Assembly (NCBI GenBank): GCA_022705135.1
Contig: JAKJFA010000012.1
Span: 1-43,993, forward strand
Length of the DNA stretch: 43,993 nucleotides
Reading direction: 5' to 3'
Source of the DNA: Pseudomonadota bacterium
GTDB taxonomy: Bacteria; Pseudomonadota; Gammaproteobacteria; Burkholderiales; Rhodocyclaceae
The notes under the pieces were generated by a model, which was not told the origin of the DNA, ran no database searches, and saw only the letters and a list, made by a program, of their open reading frames with translations. The stretch's first letter is position 1; every line of letters starts with the position of its first letter. The translations under genes and the position numbers were made by a program. Below, piece after piece: positions 32,266 through 41,715 of the stretch.

Positions 32266-34265
32266 CTAGGAAGATTGGGCCGCCGGCGCCACCATCGGGA
32301 AAACCACGGTCACAAGCGTGCCGCGTCCAAGCTCGCTCTCGATCGAAATATGACCGCCCAGAACGCCGGTAACGACGGTATGAACGACATTCAGCCCGAG
32401 ACCACTGCCGCCCTGACCCAGCTTGGTCGTAAAGAAGGGGTCGAAAATGCGCCGCATGTGCGCCGCCGGAATCCCCTTGCCGTCATCGCTGACCTTGAGT
32501 TCGACCTGGTGGTCGTCCAGCTTGTGCGCCTGGATCAGCACCTTGCCCTTCGGCCCTCCGTCAAAGCCATGCAGAATGGCATTCTGCACCAGATTGCTGA
32601 TCACTTGACCCAAGGGCCCCGGGTAGCTGTCCATCTGGACATTTTCGGGAACATCGACATCGATGACATAAGGCGTCTTTTTGGTCACCGGCCGCAAGGT
32701 CAGCAATATTTCCGAAATCACCTCCGCCAGTCCAAATTCCCGGCGCTGCGAACTGGTCTGATCGACCGCCACCTGCTTGAAGCTGTTGATGAGTTCGGAA
32801 GCGCGGCGCAAGTTGTGCACCAACTGTTCTCCGGCCTCATCCATGTCGGCCAGGTAATGTTCAAAATCGGCGCGCCGCAAACCGACCGACATTCCCTCGC
32901 GGATCGACTTGGTATGATCCCCCAGAGTGCTGGCCACCATCAGGCTGTTGCCAATGGGGGTATTGAGTTCATGCGCGATGCCCGCCACCAGAGAACCCAG
33001 CGCCGCCAGCTTTTCGGAGCGCAGGAGTTCGTCCTGCGCTTGTTGTAGGTGCGCCATCGCGGTCTTCAACTGGTCGTTTGCAGCTTGCAACTCGGCAGTG
33101 CGTTCCTCGACCCGTTTCTCCAGACCGATATTGAGCTCGCGAATTCTGTCCTCGTTCCGGCGTTTTTCGGTGATGTCCATTTCCGCCAGAAGCCGCCGAC
33201 CTCGAAGAGCCGGGCCGAGATTTCGCACAGCAAAAACTCGCCGTCGCCGCGCCGACGCCAGGACTGAAAGCCGTGCAGTTCGCCGCTCTGCTCCACAGTG
33301 GCCAGCAGACCAGCACAGTCCTGCGGACTTTTCCAGAACTCCGCCTCGCCAATATCGCGGCCGATCGCCGCCTCACGCGATACGGCATACTGCTGTTCCC
33401 AAGCCTCATTGACTTCGAGGATGTGGTATTGCTCGTGAAAGCGCGAAACCGAAAGGGCTACCGGTGAAGAATGAAAGATGGCCGAAAACTTTTTCTTGTT
33501 TTCCAGCAATTCCGCCGCGTACACGGAAAGATCGCTGTAGGCCTGCGACAGGTTTTTCCGCATGGTGTTGATCGAGGCTGCCAGTTGATCCAGCACATCC
33601 CGATTTCTGGCCGGGGGCCGCAACAAATCGAGATCCGGAGCGCTGCGCTGGATGTCGATCCGCCGTGCATAGTCAGCCATGCGGTAGATATGCGCAGTCA
33701 CCGATTTCTGGAAGAAAATCAGGGCAAAACCGGCGATCGCCAGGGTTTGCAGAGCATTCTGCAAAAGAATCCAGACAGCGCCATTCCATAAGTGCTGATA
33801 CACCTCATCGAGGCTGGCGGTGATTTCGAGTACGCCAATCTCGGTTTTGTCTTCCTCCCGCAGCAGGCGGAAGGTCTCAAACAGGACACGTTTGGAAACC
33901 GCATTCCCCGACGTCCACATCACCTCGCCATTCACCCGGACCTTGGCGGTTTCGATGTAAGGAAGCTGGGTGATCCCCTTGAGCTGGACCTGAATCTGGT
34001 CACGTTCATACGCCCAGACACTTTCGGCAAGAACGGGAATCTGCAACTCCCGGAATTCGGAAAAACGCGACTGGATTGTCGCTACCTCTTTGTGGTACTG
34101 GAGATATGACTGAATGGCGGTGGATAGCAGCGTAAACAACACCGAAAAAAAGACGATCGCCAAAACCAGGCGAAGCGCCAGAACATCGCCCGGACCGGCA
34201 GACGACCAAAGCCGGCCCAAACGGGCGAGCACCCGATGCTTCAAGGAGAAATGGCGCTCAGACAT
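32266..34265 (-). pseudogene. membrane sensor histidine kinase with a frameshift
   Basis: Two overlapping frames together make one kinase. The first (from ATG 34265) has a membrane helix at about 27-50, a periplasmic domain, a second helix at about 160-185, a HAMP-like linker and a PAS domain ending LLCEISARLFEVGG. The second, in another frame, continues LLAEMDITEKRR, then a coiled coil, HisKA with phospho-His in GIAHELNTPIG (codon near 32971), and HATPase_c boxes NLVQNAILHG, SDDGKGIP and GGSGLGL, up to 32266. The break is near 33181-33205, within a ggcggctt run; one missing base explains it. It precedes recC by 3 bp. No response regulator is adjacent. Confidence 0.85.
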
Positions 34266-34436
34266 GGCGTACGGCGCTCAGAGCTTGGATGGCGCAGGCC
34301 TGCGCAGCAAACACGCTGGATCGTTCGGCTGCCCTGCCCGGCAGTCCTGGCAGTTTCTTTTTTCTCGCATTCCGCCCCCCTTCCCGAACCTGTTGCGCGA
34401 AAAATCCCAAAGCCGGTCCGCCAAGTGATCCCCCCC

Positions 34437-36224
34437 TTACTGATCATCCGCCGGCGGCGCAACCCGGACGACTTCATCCAGAGAGGTCTGCCCGCTCGCC
34501 ACCTTGAGCGCCCCGGAAATACGTAGTGGACGCATCCCCTCACGAAAAGCCTGCTCGCGTAATTTGGCGATGTCAAGTTGGGGACGGATCAGCTTGCGCA
34601 ATTCCGGAGAAGCCACCATGATTTCATACAGGCCGACCCGGCCGCTATATCCGGTCATCCGGCACTCCAAGCAGCCGACCGGCCGGTAAATCCGGTTCGG
34701 CTCGTTGGCTTTCCACGGCCGCGCCAAAACCCGCCAGTTTTGCCTCTGCTCCTCGTCCATCGGCAGCGCCGCCCGGCAGTGCGGGCAAAGGGTACGCACC
34801 AGACGTTGCGCCATCACCCCCAGCAGGGTGGCGTTGATCAGGTAGGACGGCACCCCCAAATCAAGCAGGCGAGTAATCGCCGAGGGCGCATCGTTGGTGT
34901 GCAGGGTGGACAGCACCAGGTGCCCGGTCAGCGCGGCCTGGATCGCCATTTCAGCCGTTTCCAGATCGCGGATTTCACCGATCATGATGATGTCCGGATC
35001 CTGACGCATCAGGGCGCGCACGCCATCGGCAAACCCCAGGTCGATGGCGTTTTGCACCTGCATCTGGTTGAACGAAGCCTCGACCATTTCAATCGGGTCT
35101 TCGATCGTGCATACATTGACTTCGGGCGTCGCCAGTTGCTTCAGGGTGGTATAAAGCGTGGTCGTCTTGCCCGATCCGGTCGGGCCGGTCACCAGGATGA
35201 TGCCGTTCGGCATTTTCGTCATCTGCTGCCAGCGGGCCTGATCCTCATCAGAAAACCCGAGATCACGGAAATCGCGCACCAGAACGTCCGGGTCAAAAAT
35301 CCGCATCACCAGCTTTTCGCCAAACGCCGTCGGCAGCGTCGACAAGCGCAGCTCGACTTCCTGCCCGTCCGGTGTGCGCGTCTTGATGCGGCCATCCTGT
35401 GGCCGGCGTTTCTCGATCACGTCCATGCGCGCCAGCAGCTTGATGCGGCTGGTCATGCCGGTCATCACCGCCATCGGAATCTGGTACACCTGATGCAGGA
35501 CGCCATCGATGCGGAAACGCACGATGCCGACTTCACGGCGCGGCTCGATGTGGATGTCGGAGGCGCGCTGGTCAAAGGCATACTGCCAAAGCCAGTCGAC
35601 AATGTGAACGATGTGCTGGTCATTGGCGTCGAACTGTTTGTTGGTCTTGCCTAGCTCCACCAGTTGCTCGAAACTGGACAAGCCGGAAGCGCCCACCGAA
35701 GAACTGGCGGCCTTCTTGACCGACTTGGCCAGATTGAAGAACTCGACCAGATAGCGCTTGATGTCCTCCGGATTGGCCACCACCCGGCGAATCTCCTTGC
35801 GGGTGACGTGCTTGATTTCGCTTTCCCACTCGCGCATGAAGGGCTCGGCCGTGGCAATCACCACTTCGCGCAAGCTGACCTGCACCGGCAGGATGGAAAA
35901 ACGCGCCGCGTAGGTGCTGGACATCACATCCGCCACCCCGGTGAAATCGATTTTGAGCGGATCGATATGCAAATAATCCAGGCCGACACGCTTGGCCAGC
36001 CACTCCGTCAGCATTTCCAGCTGCAGCGGTTTTGCCTCCGGTGTCGGCATCCGCCATTTCTGCCCAGCGACGAGCGAAAGGGGATGGAGGCCCTCTCCGC
36101 CCTGCAGGCGCCGTTCGGCACGCAGCGCCTCGGCATCCTCCGGACGAACCATGCCATCCTCGACCAGCATGGTCAGCACTTCGACCAGGGTCAAACGATG
36201 CTCGGAGTTTTTCTTTTCAGGCAT
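34437..36224 (-). CDS. GspE/PilB-type secretion or pilus ATPase
   Basis: Hexameric ATPase of the type II secretion/type IV pilus family, cytoplasmic, driving pseudopilus or pilus assembly. The 595-aa protein has an N-terminal MshEN-like region (about 1-150) and a core with DIHIEPR, Walker A GPTGSGKTTT near residue 345, the Asp box DPIEMVE, Walker B DPDIIMIGEIRD and the His box. A tetra-Cys zinc site follows (CPHC near 481, CLEC near 518). ATG 36224 (MPEKKNSEHRLTL) is chosen; the frame is open upstream to 36362 but without a family-like sequence. No other pilus or secretion gene is in the window, so its system lies elsewhere. Confidence 0.9.
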   Translation of the reverse strand: MPEKKNSEHRLTLVEVLTMLVEDGMVRPEDAEALRAERRLQGGEGLHPLSLVAGQKWRMPTPEAKPLQLEMLTEWLAKRVGLDYLHIDPLKIDFTGVADVMSSTYAARFSILPVQVSLREVVIATAEPFMREWESEIKHVTRKEIRRVVANPEDIKRYLVEFFNLAKSVKKAASSSVGASGLSSFEQLVELGKTNKQFDANDQHIVHIVDWLWQYAFDQRASDIHIEPRREVGIVRFRIDGVLHQVYQIPMAVMTGMTSRIKLLARMDVIEKRRPQDGRIKTRTPDGQEVELRLSTLPTAFGEKLVMRIFDPDVLVRDFRDLGFSDEDQARWQQMTKMPNGIILVTGPTGSGKTTTLYTTLKQLATPEVNVCTIEDPIEMVEASFNQMQVQNAIDLGFADGVRALMRQDPDIIMIGEIRDLETAEMAIQAALTGHLVLSTLHTNDAPSAITRLLDLGVPSYLINATLLGVMAQRLVRTLCPHCRAALPMDEEQRQNWRVLARPWKANEPNRIYRPVGCLECRMTGYSGRVGLYEIMVASPELRKLIRPQLDIAKLREQAFREGMRPLRISGALKVASGQTSLDEVVRVAPPADDQ

Positions 36225-36346
36225 AGCGGCAAATATAGCATGCGCCGTTTCAGGCTTTAACAGGTTATTGAAAAACCCTCCGGAAGTCGAAAACAACCGT
36301 AGGAAAATCGGATGTCGAAATCGTGCCGGATTACTGGCTGAGGCGC

Positions 36347-36352
36347 TATAAT
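36347..36352 (+). promoter_or_regulatory. -10 box for the DUF697-like gene
   Basis: A perfect TATAAT 132 bp before the start codon, divergent from the ATPase gene. The -35 region at 17 bp spacing (tgccgg) is weak. Nothing else is seen in the 260-bp gap. Confidence 0.4.
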
Positions 36353-36484
36353 GCCCGAACAAGTCGGCTCAAGACGCAGCCATCGGGTTTCAGATGCCGC
36401 TTCGAGAACAATGAAGCAACGCAGCATTGTCCCGGTGTCCCAAATTCGGCGAGCCACTGATCGCTTACCACACTGGAGGAAGAA

Positions 36485-37015
36485 ATGAAGGCTGCTACCG
36501 CAAAATCCGAACCCGCCGTTGAACAAATTGCCGTCGAAGGCGAAACTGCCGCTCCTGAATTGACGCGCGACCAGCAAGCCATGGCCGTGGTCAGAACCTA
36601 TACCCCTTGGACCGCCGTCGCCGGCATCCTGCCCATCCCCCTGCTCGACATGGCGGCCTTGATGGCGGCGCAATTGCACATGCTCTCCAGAATCTCGAAA
36701 ATTTACGACGTGCCCTACCGCGAGAACACCGTCAAGGGCCTCGTCAGCACCCTGATCGGAACCCTGCTCTCGACTGGCGTCGGCGCCAGCCTGGGATCGC
36801 TGATCAAGGGTATCCCGCTGGTCGGCCCGATTGCCGCCTTTTTTGCCGTTCCTGGCATGTACTCGGCAGCCACCTACGCCGTTGGGCGTGTTTTCGTGAC
36901 CCATTTCGAGGCTGGCGGCACCTTCCTCGATTTCGACCCGCAGAAAATGCGCGCCCATTTCATTGCCGAATTCGAAAAAGCCAAGGCCCAGCCCGATCTG
37001 GCCAAGGCCTCCTGA
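36485..37015 (+). CDS. DUF697-like (YcjF-type) membrane protein
   Basis: This 176-aa protein has an N-terminal charged stretch and then AVVRTYTPWTAVAGILPIPLLDMAALMA (about 35-62). A second hydrophobic block follows (LIGTLLSTGVGASLGSLIKG and LVGPIAAFFAVPGMYSAATY, about 90-130), and the tail is acidic-basic. The pattern IPxPxxD followed by small-residue helices is that of the DUF697 group, sometimes linked to GTPases in membrane stress. A strong ribosome site (ggaggaag) precedes ATG 36485. Its role is unknown. It may be a separate unit, as a stem-loop follows it. Confidence 0.75.
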   Translation: MKAATAKSEPAVEQIAVEGETAAPELTRDQQAMAVVRTYTPWTAVAGILPIPLLDMAALMAAQLHMLSRISKIYDVPYRENTVKGLVSTLIGTLLSTGVGASLGSLIKGIPLVGPIAAFFAVPGMYSAATYAVGRVFVTHFEAGGTFLDFDPQKMRAHFIAEFEKAKAQPDLAKAS

Positions 37016-37040
37016 GTCTGTAGCCACTCGTTTTCTTTAC

Positions 37041-37067
37041 CCGCCGGTCCGCTTTCCGGATCGGCGG
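37041..37067 (+). terminator. stem-loop after the DUF697-like gene
   Basis: CCGCCGGTCCG (37041-37051) pairs with CGGATCGGCGG (37057-37067) over a 5-base loop, with one G-T wobble. No T-run follows. It separates the gene from the secreted-protein cassette. Confidence 0.45.
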
Positions 37068-37104
37068 CGTTGTGGTGGATTGACTCCGGAACAACAGGCT
37101 TCTT

Positions 37105-37635
37105 ATGCAAAAAAAAACGTGCCTCAGTTTTTGGGCCGCCAGTCTGGCGCTGTTCCTGTGTTTATCGGCATCGATCGCCGATCGGGCCCACGCCCAAGCC
37201 AAACATGTGCTGACGGACGACGAAGGCAAGTCCGTCCCCCTGCAAACGGTGATCGGAAGACAGATCAGCCGGGGGCCGATTTATGTCGTCATTCCCGTCG
37301 CTTACGTCTTCGGTCTGGGCGACGAGCGCAATCCGCACTATTGCTCGCCATCGGTAGTCATTGCCAATTCCTCTTTTGCCGTCGTCGAAGAACTCGTTAT
37401 CGGCATTGAATACCGCAACAGCACCGGTCAAATCGTCGGCAGCAGCGCCTCGCGTTTTGAAGGCATCAAGGTGCAAAGAGAGGACACCCACCATTTCTAT
37501 CAGCTCGCCACCAGTTCCTGCAAAGGGGTGGAAGGCAAGCTCAGTGTTCTGCGTTGCAAGTATTCAACAGGAATGGATTGTTCCAAAGACGTCGAAGCCA
37601 TCAGTTTCGGCGCCATTCCGCTGCGAACGAAGTAA
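37105..37635 (+). CDS. secreted four-cysteine protein of unknown function
   Basis: This 176-aa protein has a signal peptide at 1-30 (cleavage near AHA-QA). The mature part is beta-rich with four Cys (80, 139, 151, 159), enough for two disulfides in the periplasm. Notable strings are GPIYVVIPVAYVFGLGDERN and VIANSSFAVVEELVIGIEYR, the latter like an immunoglobulin-type strand pair. I do not recognise the family. The start is followed at once by nine A (37109-37117), a site prone to slippage. It is 15 bp before the 70-aa membrane protein gene and probably cotranscribed with the ABC exporter. Confidence 0.75.
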   Translation: MQKKTCLSFWAASLALFLCLSASIADRAHAQAKHVLTDDEGKSVPLQTVIGRQISRGPIYVVIPVAYVFGLGDERNPHYCSPSVVIANSSFAVVEELVIGIEYRNSTGQIVGSSASRFEGIKVQREDTHHFYQLATSSCKGVEGKLSVLRCKYSTGMDCSKDVEAISFGAIPLRTK

Positions 37636-37650
37636 AGCCCGGAGGTCATC

Positions 37651-37863
37651 GTGTCCCCAATCATCATCGCCATCTACCTGGTCCTCTGTTTCATGGTTGG
37701 CCTGCTCGGGTACCGGACCCGTCTCGGCTTTTTCCGCAGTTTTCTGTTTAGTCTCCTACTCACTCCGTTTGTCATCACCATTTTCCTGCTCATCCTGACG
37801 ACCCTTGGCCCGGAGCCAAGAACGGGATCAACCCCGGGTGCAGCGGGAAACAAAAACACCTGA
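37651..37863 (+). CDS. 70-aa inner-membrane protein
   Basis: Small protein with two membrane helices (about residues 3-20 and 28-51) joined by a short basic loop (YRTRLGFFR). The polar tail is rich in Gly, Pro and Thr. It starts at GTG with a good ribosome site (ggagg, 7 bases before). Its stop overlaps the ABC exporter start by one base (tgatg), indicating translational coupling. It may be an accessory subunit of the exporter; that is inference from position. No family recognised. Confidence 0.7.
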   Translation: MSPIIIAIYLVLCFMVGLLGYRTRLGFFRSFLFSLLLTPFVITIFLLILTTLGPEPRTGSTPGAAGNKNT

Positions 37864-39506
37864 TGCGCATCGTTGATCTGCTTCTCGCCGAAAATCGGAC
37901 CTCGCTACGCCGCCTGGGAATGATGGCCACAGTGGCAGGGGGCAGCAACGCCGTACTGCTGGCCATCGTGAATAGCGCTGCAGAACACATCAAGGACGGC
38001 AAACCGCAGCTCACCAGCGTCGTCCTGTTCCTGCTGATTATCCTTGCCTACATTTATTCCCAACGCTACGTTCTGGTCACCACCTCAACCGAAGTGGAGC
38101 ACATGATCCATCGCTGCCGCGAACGACTGATTGAACGCCTCAAGAAATGTGAATTGCGGGAAGTGGAGCATATCGGCCGCGGCCCCCTCTTCGCCGCCAT
38201 CGGCACCGATACCCGTACCATTTCGCAAACCGCCGACACCCTGGTGCTCGGCACGCAGGCCGCGGTGTTGATCCTGTGTGCCTGCGTCTATCTAGCGACC
38301 ATCTCGGTGACCTCGCTGGTGGTCTCGGCCGTGTTTCTCACCCTGACCGCGCGCATCTATCTGCACAAGATGAAGAAGGTCAACATCGCCTTGCATGAAG
38401 CGGACGACGAGGAAAACAAGCTGCACGACATCGTCAGCGGCGTGCTGGACGGTTTCAAGGAAGTCAAGCTGTCCAGTCAGCGCGCGACGGCCATATTGGC
38501 CGATTTTGTCCGCGTCTCGCAGCAAACGGCAAATTACCGGACCAAGGCCAAGAAAGCACTAGCCGCCAACTTCATTTTTGCCCAGTGCGCCTTCATGGTC
38601 CTGCTCGGAACGCTGGTCTTCGTCACCCCCATGCTGGGCGCCAATTATTCGGGAAGCGTGACGGAGTCGATGACGACGGTCATCTTCCTCTTCGGCCCGA
38701 TTTCCGGCTTGGTCACGGCCGTGCCGCAAATGACCATCGCCAATGCCGCCGCCGAGAATATTCACAAACTTGAATTGGTGCTCGATGCCAGCATTGTCGA
38801 AGACAACGGCGCCGCTGTTGCTCCGAAGCGAAAGGCACCGGTGCCTGCCCTGAAAACCCTGGAGCTGCGCCGGGTCTTCTTCTCACACGTCAGCGAGGAC
38901 AGCCACTTCGATGTCGGCCCGGTCGACCTCTGCATCCATGCTGGCGAAACGGTATTCATCACGGGCGGCAACGGCTCCGGCAAATCCACTCTCATCCGGC
39001 TGATGACCGGTCTTTACCCGCCGATTTCCGGCGAGTTGCTGGTCAATGACATTCCAATCACGGCGGCAAACGCGCAGGCGTTCCGTGACCGCTTCTGTGC
39101 CGTTTTTTCGGATTTTCACTTGTTCCGGAAACTCTACGGCATTGACGAACCGGCGCCCGAAGCCGCTCGGGCCTTACTGGAAGAAATGGAAATCGCTGAC
39201 AAAACTGAAATCGTCAATGGCGGCTTTACCAACGTCGATCTCTCCTCAGGGCAAAGAAAACGCCTGGCCCTCATTTCCGCCATGCTCGAAGACAAGCCGA
39301 TCATCGTCCTGGATGAATGGGCCGCCGACCAGGATCCGCATTTCCGCCGCAAGTTCTACGACATGCTGCTGCCCGGAATGAAGGCCGCGGGCAAGACCAT
39401 CATTGCGGTCACCCATGATGACCGTTATTTTCACGTTGCCGACCGCCGGCTCCACATGGAAGAAGGACAACTGCAAGATTTGACGGAGACTCTGGCCCAT
39501 GGATGA
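37863..39506 (+). CDS. cyclic-peptide-type ABC exporter (YojI/SyrD/PvdE family)
   Basis: This 547-aa half-transporter has an N-terminal six-helix membrane domain (about 15-290) fused to an ATPase. Walker A GGNGSGKST lies near 368-376, the signature is LSSGQRKRLAL near 460, and Walker B is IIVLDEWAADQDP, followed by VTHDDRYFHVADR. The LDEWAADQDP string is characteristic of the group holding E. coli YojI (microcin J25 export), SyrD and PvdE. Such proteins export peptides or siderophore precursors from the cytoplasm. No peptide-synthetase, lasso-peptide or RiPP gene is nearby, so the cargo is unknown. It overlaps the 70-aa gene by 1 bp and the SPFH gene by 8 bp. Confidence 0.9.
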   Translation: MRIVDLLLAENRTSLRRLGMMATVAGGSNAVLLAIVNSAAEHIKDGKPQLTSVVLFLLIILAYIYSQRYVLVTTSTEVEHMIHRCRERLIERLKKCELREVEHIGRGPLFAAIGTDTRTISQTADTLVLGTQAAVLILCACVYLATISVTSLVVSAVFLTLTARIYLHKMKKVNIALHEADDEENKLHDIVSGVLDGFKEVKLSSQRATAILADFVRVSQQTANYRTKAKKALAANFIFAQCAFMVLLGTLVFVTPMLGANYSGSVTESMTTVIFLFGPISGLVTAVPQMTIANAAAENIHKLELVLDASIVEDNGAAVAPKRKAPVPALKTLELRRVFFSHVSEDSHFDVGPVDLCIHAGETVFITGGNGSGKSTLIRLMTGLYPPISGELLVNDIPITAANAQAFRDRFCAVFSDFHLFRKLYGIDEPAPEAARALLEEMEIADKTEIVNGGFTNVDLSSGQRKRLALISAMLEDKPIIVLDEWAADQDPHFRRKFYDMLLPGMKAAGKTIIAVTHDDRYFHVADRRLHMEEGQLQDLTETLAHG

Positions 39507-40470
39507 AACACCTCCCCTGTCCTTCCTTTCCCGCGCAAAAGAGGCATTGCGCCAGGGATTCCGGCATCTCCGCGCCCAGTTGCACGCCTATCGTTTTGAA
39601 CTGGTCATTTTTGCCCTGGTGGCAACCTTTTTCCTGTTTCCTTTTGTTTATCACACCATTCCCGCCGGCCATGTCGGCGTCCTCTGGAAGCGTTTCAGCG
39701 GCGGCACGGTTACCGACGAAGTTTTTCCGGAAGGCTACCGCCTGACCTTTCCCTGGGACATCCTTTACATCTATGACACGCGCTTGCAGAAAATGGAGCG
39801 GGACGTCGACGTCCTGACGTCCGATGGTCTCCAGATCACGCTCAATCTGGTCTGGCGCTATCACCTGATCCCGGAAAATGTTCCCACGCTGCACAAATTC
39901 ATCGGCCCCGACTACGCCGAGAGAATGATCACGCCAACCGTCGGCGCCCGCGCCCGCGACATCATCGCCATCTACCAACCGGACGAGGTGTATACCGAAC
40001 GGCGCCTGAAGATCCAGAACCAGATTCTTGAGTCGGTGCGTTACGAGTTGGACGATAACTTCAACCCGCATGGCAAAAAGGTCAAATGGCTGGTTTTCGA
40101 GGATGTGCTCATCAAGGGCATGGTTCTGCCGCGCGGCGTCCAGGAAGCCATCGTCCGGAAAAACGCCATGTTCCACCAGATGGAGGAATACACCTTCCGG
40201 GTTCAGCGGGAGCACAAGGAGGCGGAAAGAAAACGCATCGAGGCGCTTGGAATCCGCAATTTCCAGGAAATTGTCAGCAATGGCATGTCGGAGTCCTACC
40301 TGCGCTGGCGCGGTATTGAGGCCACGCTCGAACTGGCCAAGTCACCCAATGCCAAGGTGGTTGTCGTCGGCAATCCCAAAAATGGGCTGCCGCTCATCCT
40401 GAATACAGACTCGAAGGACGTTGCCGAGTCGACGGCAAAGGCACCCCAGCCAGCACAGAAGAAACCCTGA
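39499..40470 (+). CDS. SPFH/prohibitin-domain membrane protein
   Basis: This 323-aa protein has one membrane helix at about 33-52 (FELVIFALVATFFLFPFVY), then an SPFH/Band 7 domain (about 53-240) beginning TIPAGHVGVLWKRFSGG, with long charged helices (QREHKEAERKRIEALGIRNF) and a Pro/Ala/Lys tail. SPFH proteins form membrane rings or microdomains and often shield or guide proteases and transporters. Its start lies inside the end of the ABC gene (8-bp overlap), so the two are translationally coupled. It is not HflK/HflC, since no partner is present. Function with the exporter is inferred from position only. Confidence 0.85.
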   Translation: MDETPPLSFLSRAKEALRQGFRHLRAQLHAYRFELVIFALVATFFLFPFVYHTIPAGHVGVLWKRFSGGTVTDEVFPEGYRLTFPWDILYIYDTRLQKMERDVDVLTSDGLQITLNLVWRYHLIPENVPTLHKFIGPDYAERMITPTVGARARDIIAIYQPDEVYTERRLKIQNQILESVRYELDDNFNPHGKKVKWLVFEDVLIKGMVLPRGVQEAIVRKNAMFHQMEEYTFRVQREHKEAERKRIEALGIRNFQEIVSNGMSESYLRWRGIEATLELAKSPNAKVVVVGNPKNGLPLILNTDSKDVAESTAKAPQPAQKKP

Positions 40471-40524
40471 CCGGCATTTCCGGCGTAAGCACTCGCGCGG
40501 GCGAAGGCGAGGAGGATGGCGAAG

Positions 40525-41709
40525 ATGACGACGATTCGTGACCTGTTTGAACGAAGAACGCTGCTGCCGCTCATCAGCGCTCTGCTGACTGCAAGCTGCG
40601 GGCCGCAGGGAGGAGCCCCTGCCCCCTCCCCGACGGAAGTCACGACGACCGTCATCCGGCCGCGCGACATCCCGATCACGCTGCAATACGTGGGCCAAAC
40701 CGAGAGTTCGCGTCTGGTCGAAATCCGCGCCCGCGTCGATGGTTACCTGCAGAAAAAGCATTACGTCGAGGGAACGATGGTGCGCCAGGGCGATCCGCTC
40801 TTCCAAATCGACCCCCGCCCGCTGAAAGCTCAAGCCGACAGCGCCGCCGCCACGCTTCAGGACAAGGAAAACTGGGCGCAAAACGCCAGAAAGACGCAGG
40901 AACGCCTGCAGCCCCTCCTGGCCGAAAACGCCATCAGCAAGAAGGATTTCGACGACGCCGTCGCCGCTGAAAAGTCGGCCGCCGCCGCGCTCGCCGCCAG
41001 CCGGGCTGAACATTCACGGGCCGGGATGAACCTCTCCTACGCTCGTATCACCGCACCGCTGACCGGCATCGCCGGCCGTGCCAATCTGGCCGAGGGCACC
41101 TACATCAACCCGGCGGTCAATGGATTGCTGACCACGGTGGCGCAAGTCGACCCGATCTGGGTCAATTTCAGCATTTCCGAAAACGAATGGCTGCGCTACC
41201 GCGATGAAGTCGAGCGCGGCACCCTGCGTTTCCCCAAGGACTTCGAATTTGAGGTGGAAATGCTCCTCTCCGACGGCCGTACTTTTCCCAGCCGCGGCAA
41301 GGTCAATTTCGCCTCGCCCTCGGTTGACCCGCAGACCGGGACCTACGCCGTACGCGCCACTTTCCCCAATAAAGACATGGCCATCAGCCCCGGACAGTTC
41401 GTACGGGTTCGCCTCAACGGCGTGATCCGGCCCGGTGCCATTCTTGTACCACAAGGCGCCATCATGCAGGGACAGGCCGGCAAATTCGTCTACGTTGTCG
41501 GCCCCGACCACAAAGCTGAAATCAGGCCAGTGGAAGTCGGGGACTGGCATGGTGAGGACTGGTTTGTCACCAGCGGACTGAAGGAAGGCGAACAGGTAGT
41601 CGTCAGCGGCGGCGTCAGGGTGCAACCCGGCGCACCGTTAACAATCCTCGGCGAAACCGCCAACACCCCCGGCAAGCCGCCCGTTCCGGCACCTGAAGCG
41701 AAGAAGTAG
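40525..41709 (+). CDS. RND efflux periplasmic adaptor lipoprotein
   Basis: Membrane fusion protein linking an RND pump to an outer-membrane channel. It has about 394 residues with a lipoprotein signal ending LLTASC. The lipoyl/hairpin region (VEIRARVDGYLQKKHYVEGT, then Ala/Glu-rich coiled coil) is followed by beta-barrel strands (GLLTTVAQVDPIWVNFSISE) and a membrane-proximal domain with LVPQGAIMQGQAGKFVYVV. ATG 40525 is preferred because gaggagg lies 9 bases before it; ATG 40516 abuts that site and is less likely. The permease start is 6 bp after the stop. No regulator gene is seen beside it. Confidence 0.93.
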   Translation: MTTIRDLFERRTLLPLISALLTASCGPQGGAPAPSPTEVTTTVIRPRDIPITLQYVGQTESSRLVEIRARVDGYLQKKHYVEGTMVRQGDPLFQIDPRPLKAQADSAAATLQDKENWAQNARKTQERLQPLLAENAISKKDFDDAVAAEKSAAAALAASRAEHSRAGMNLSYARITAPLTGIAGRANLAEGTYINPAVNGLLTTVAQVDPIWVNFSISENEWLRYRDEVERGTLRFPKDFEFEVEMLLSDGRTFPSRGKVNFASPSVDPQTGTYAVRATFPNKDMAISPGQFVRVRLNGVIRPGAILVPQGAIMQGQAGKFVYVVGPDHKAEIRPVEVGDWHGEDWFVTSGLKEGEQVVVSGGVRVQPGAPLTILGETANTPGKPPVPAPEAKK

Positions 41710-41715
41710 GGCGAG

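Noticed and set aside
33181..33210. Programmed ribosomal frameshift in the sensor kinase
   Set aside because: There is no slippery heptamer and no strong downstream structure, and this kinase class is not known for it.
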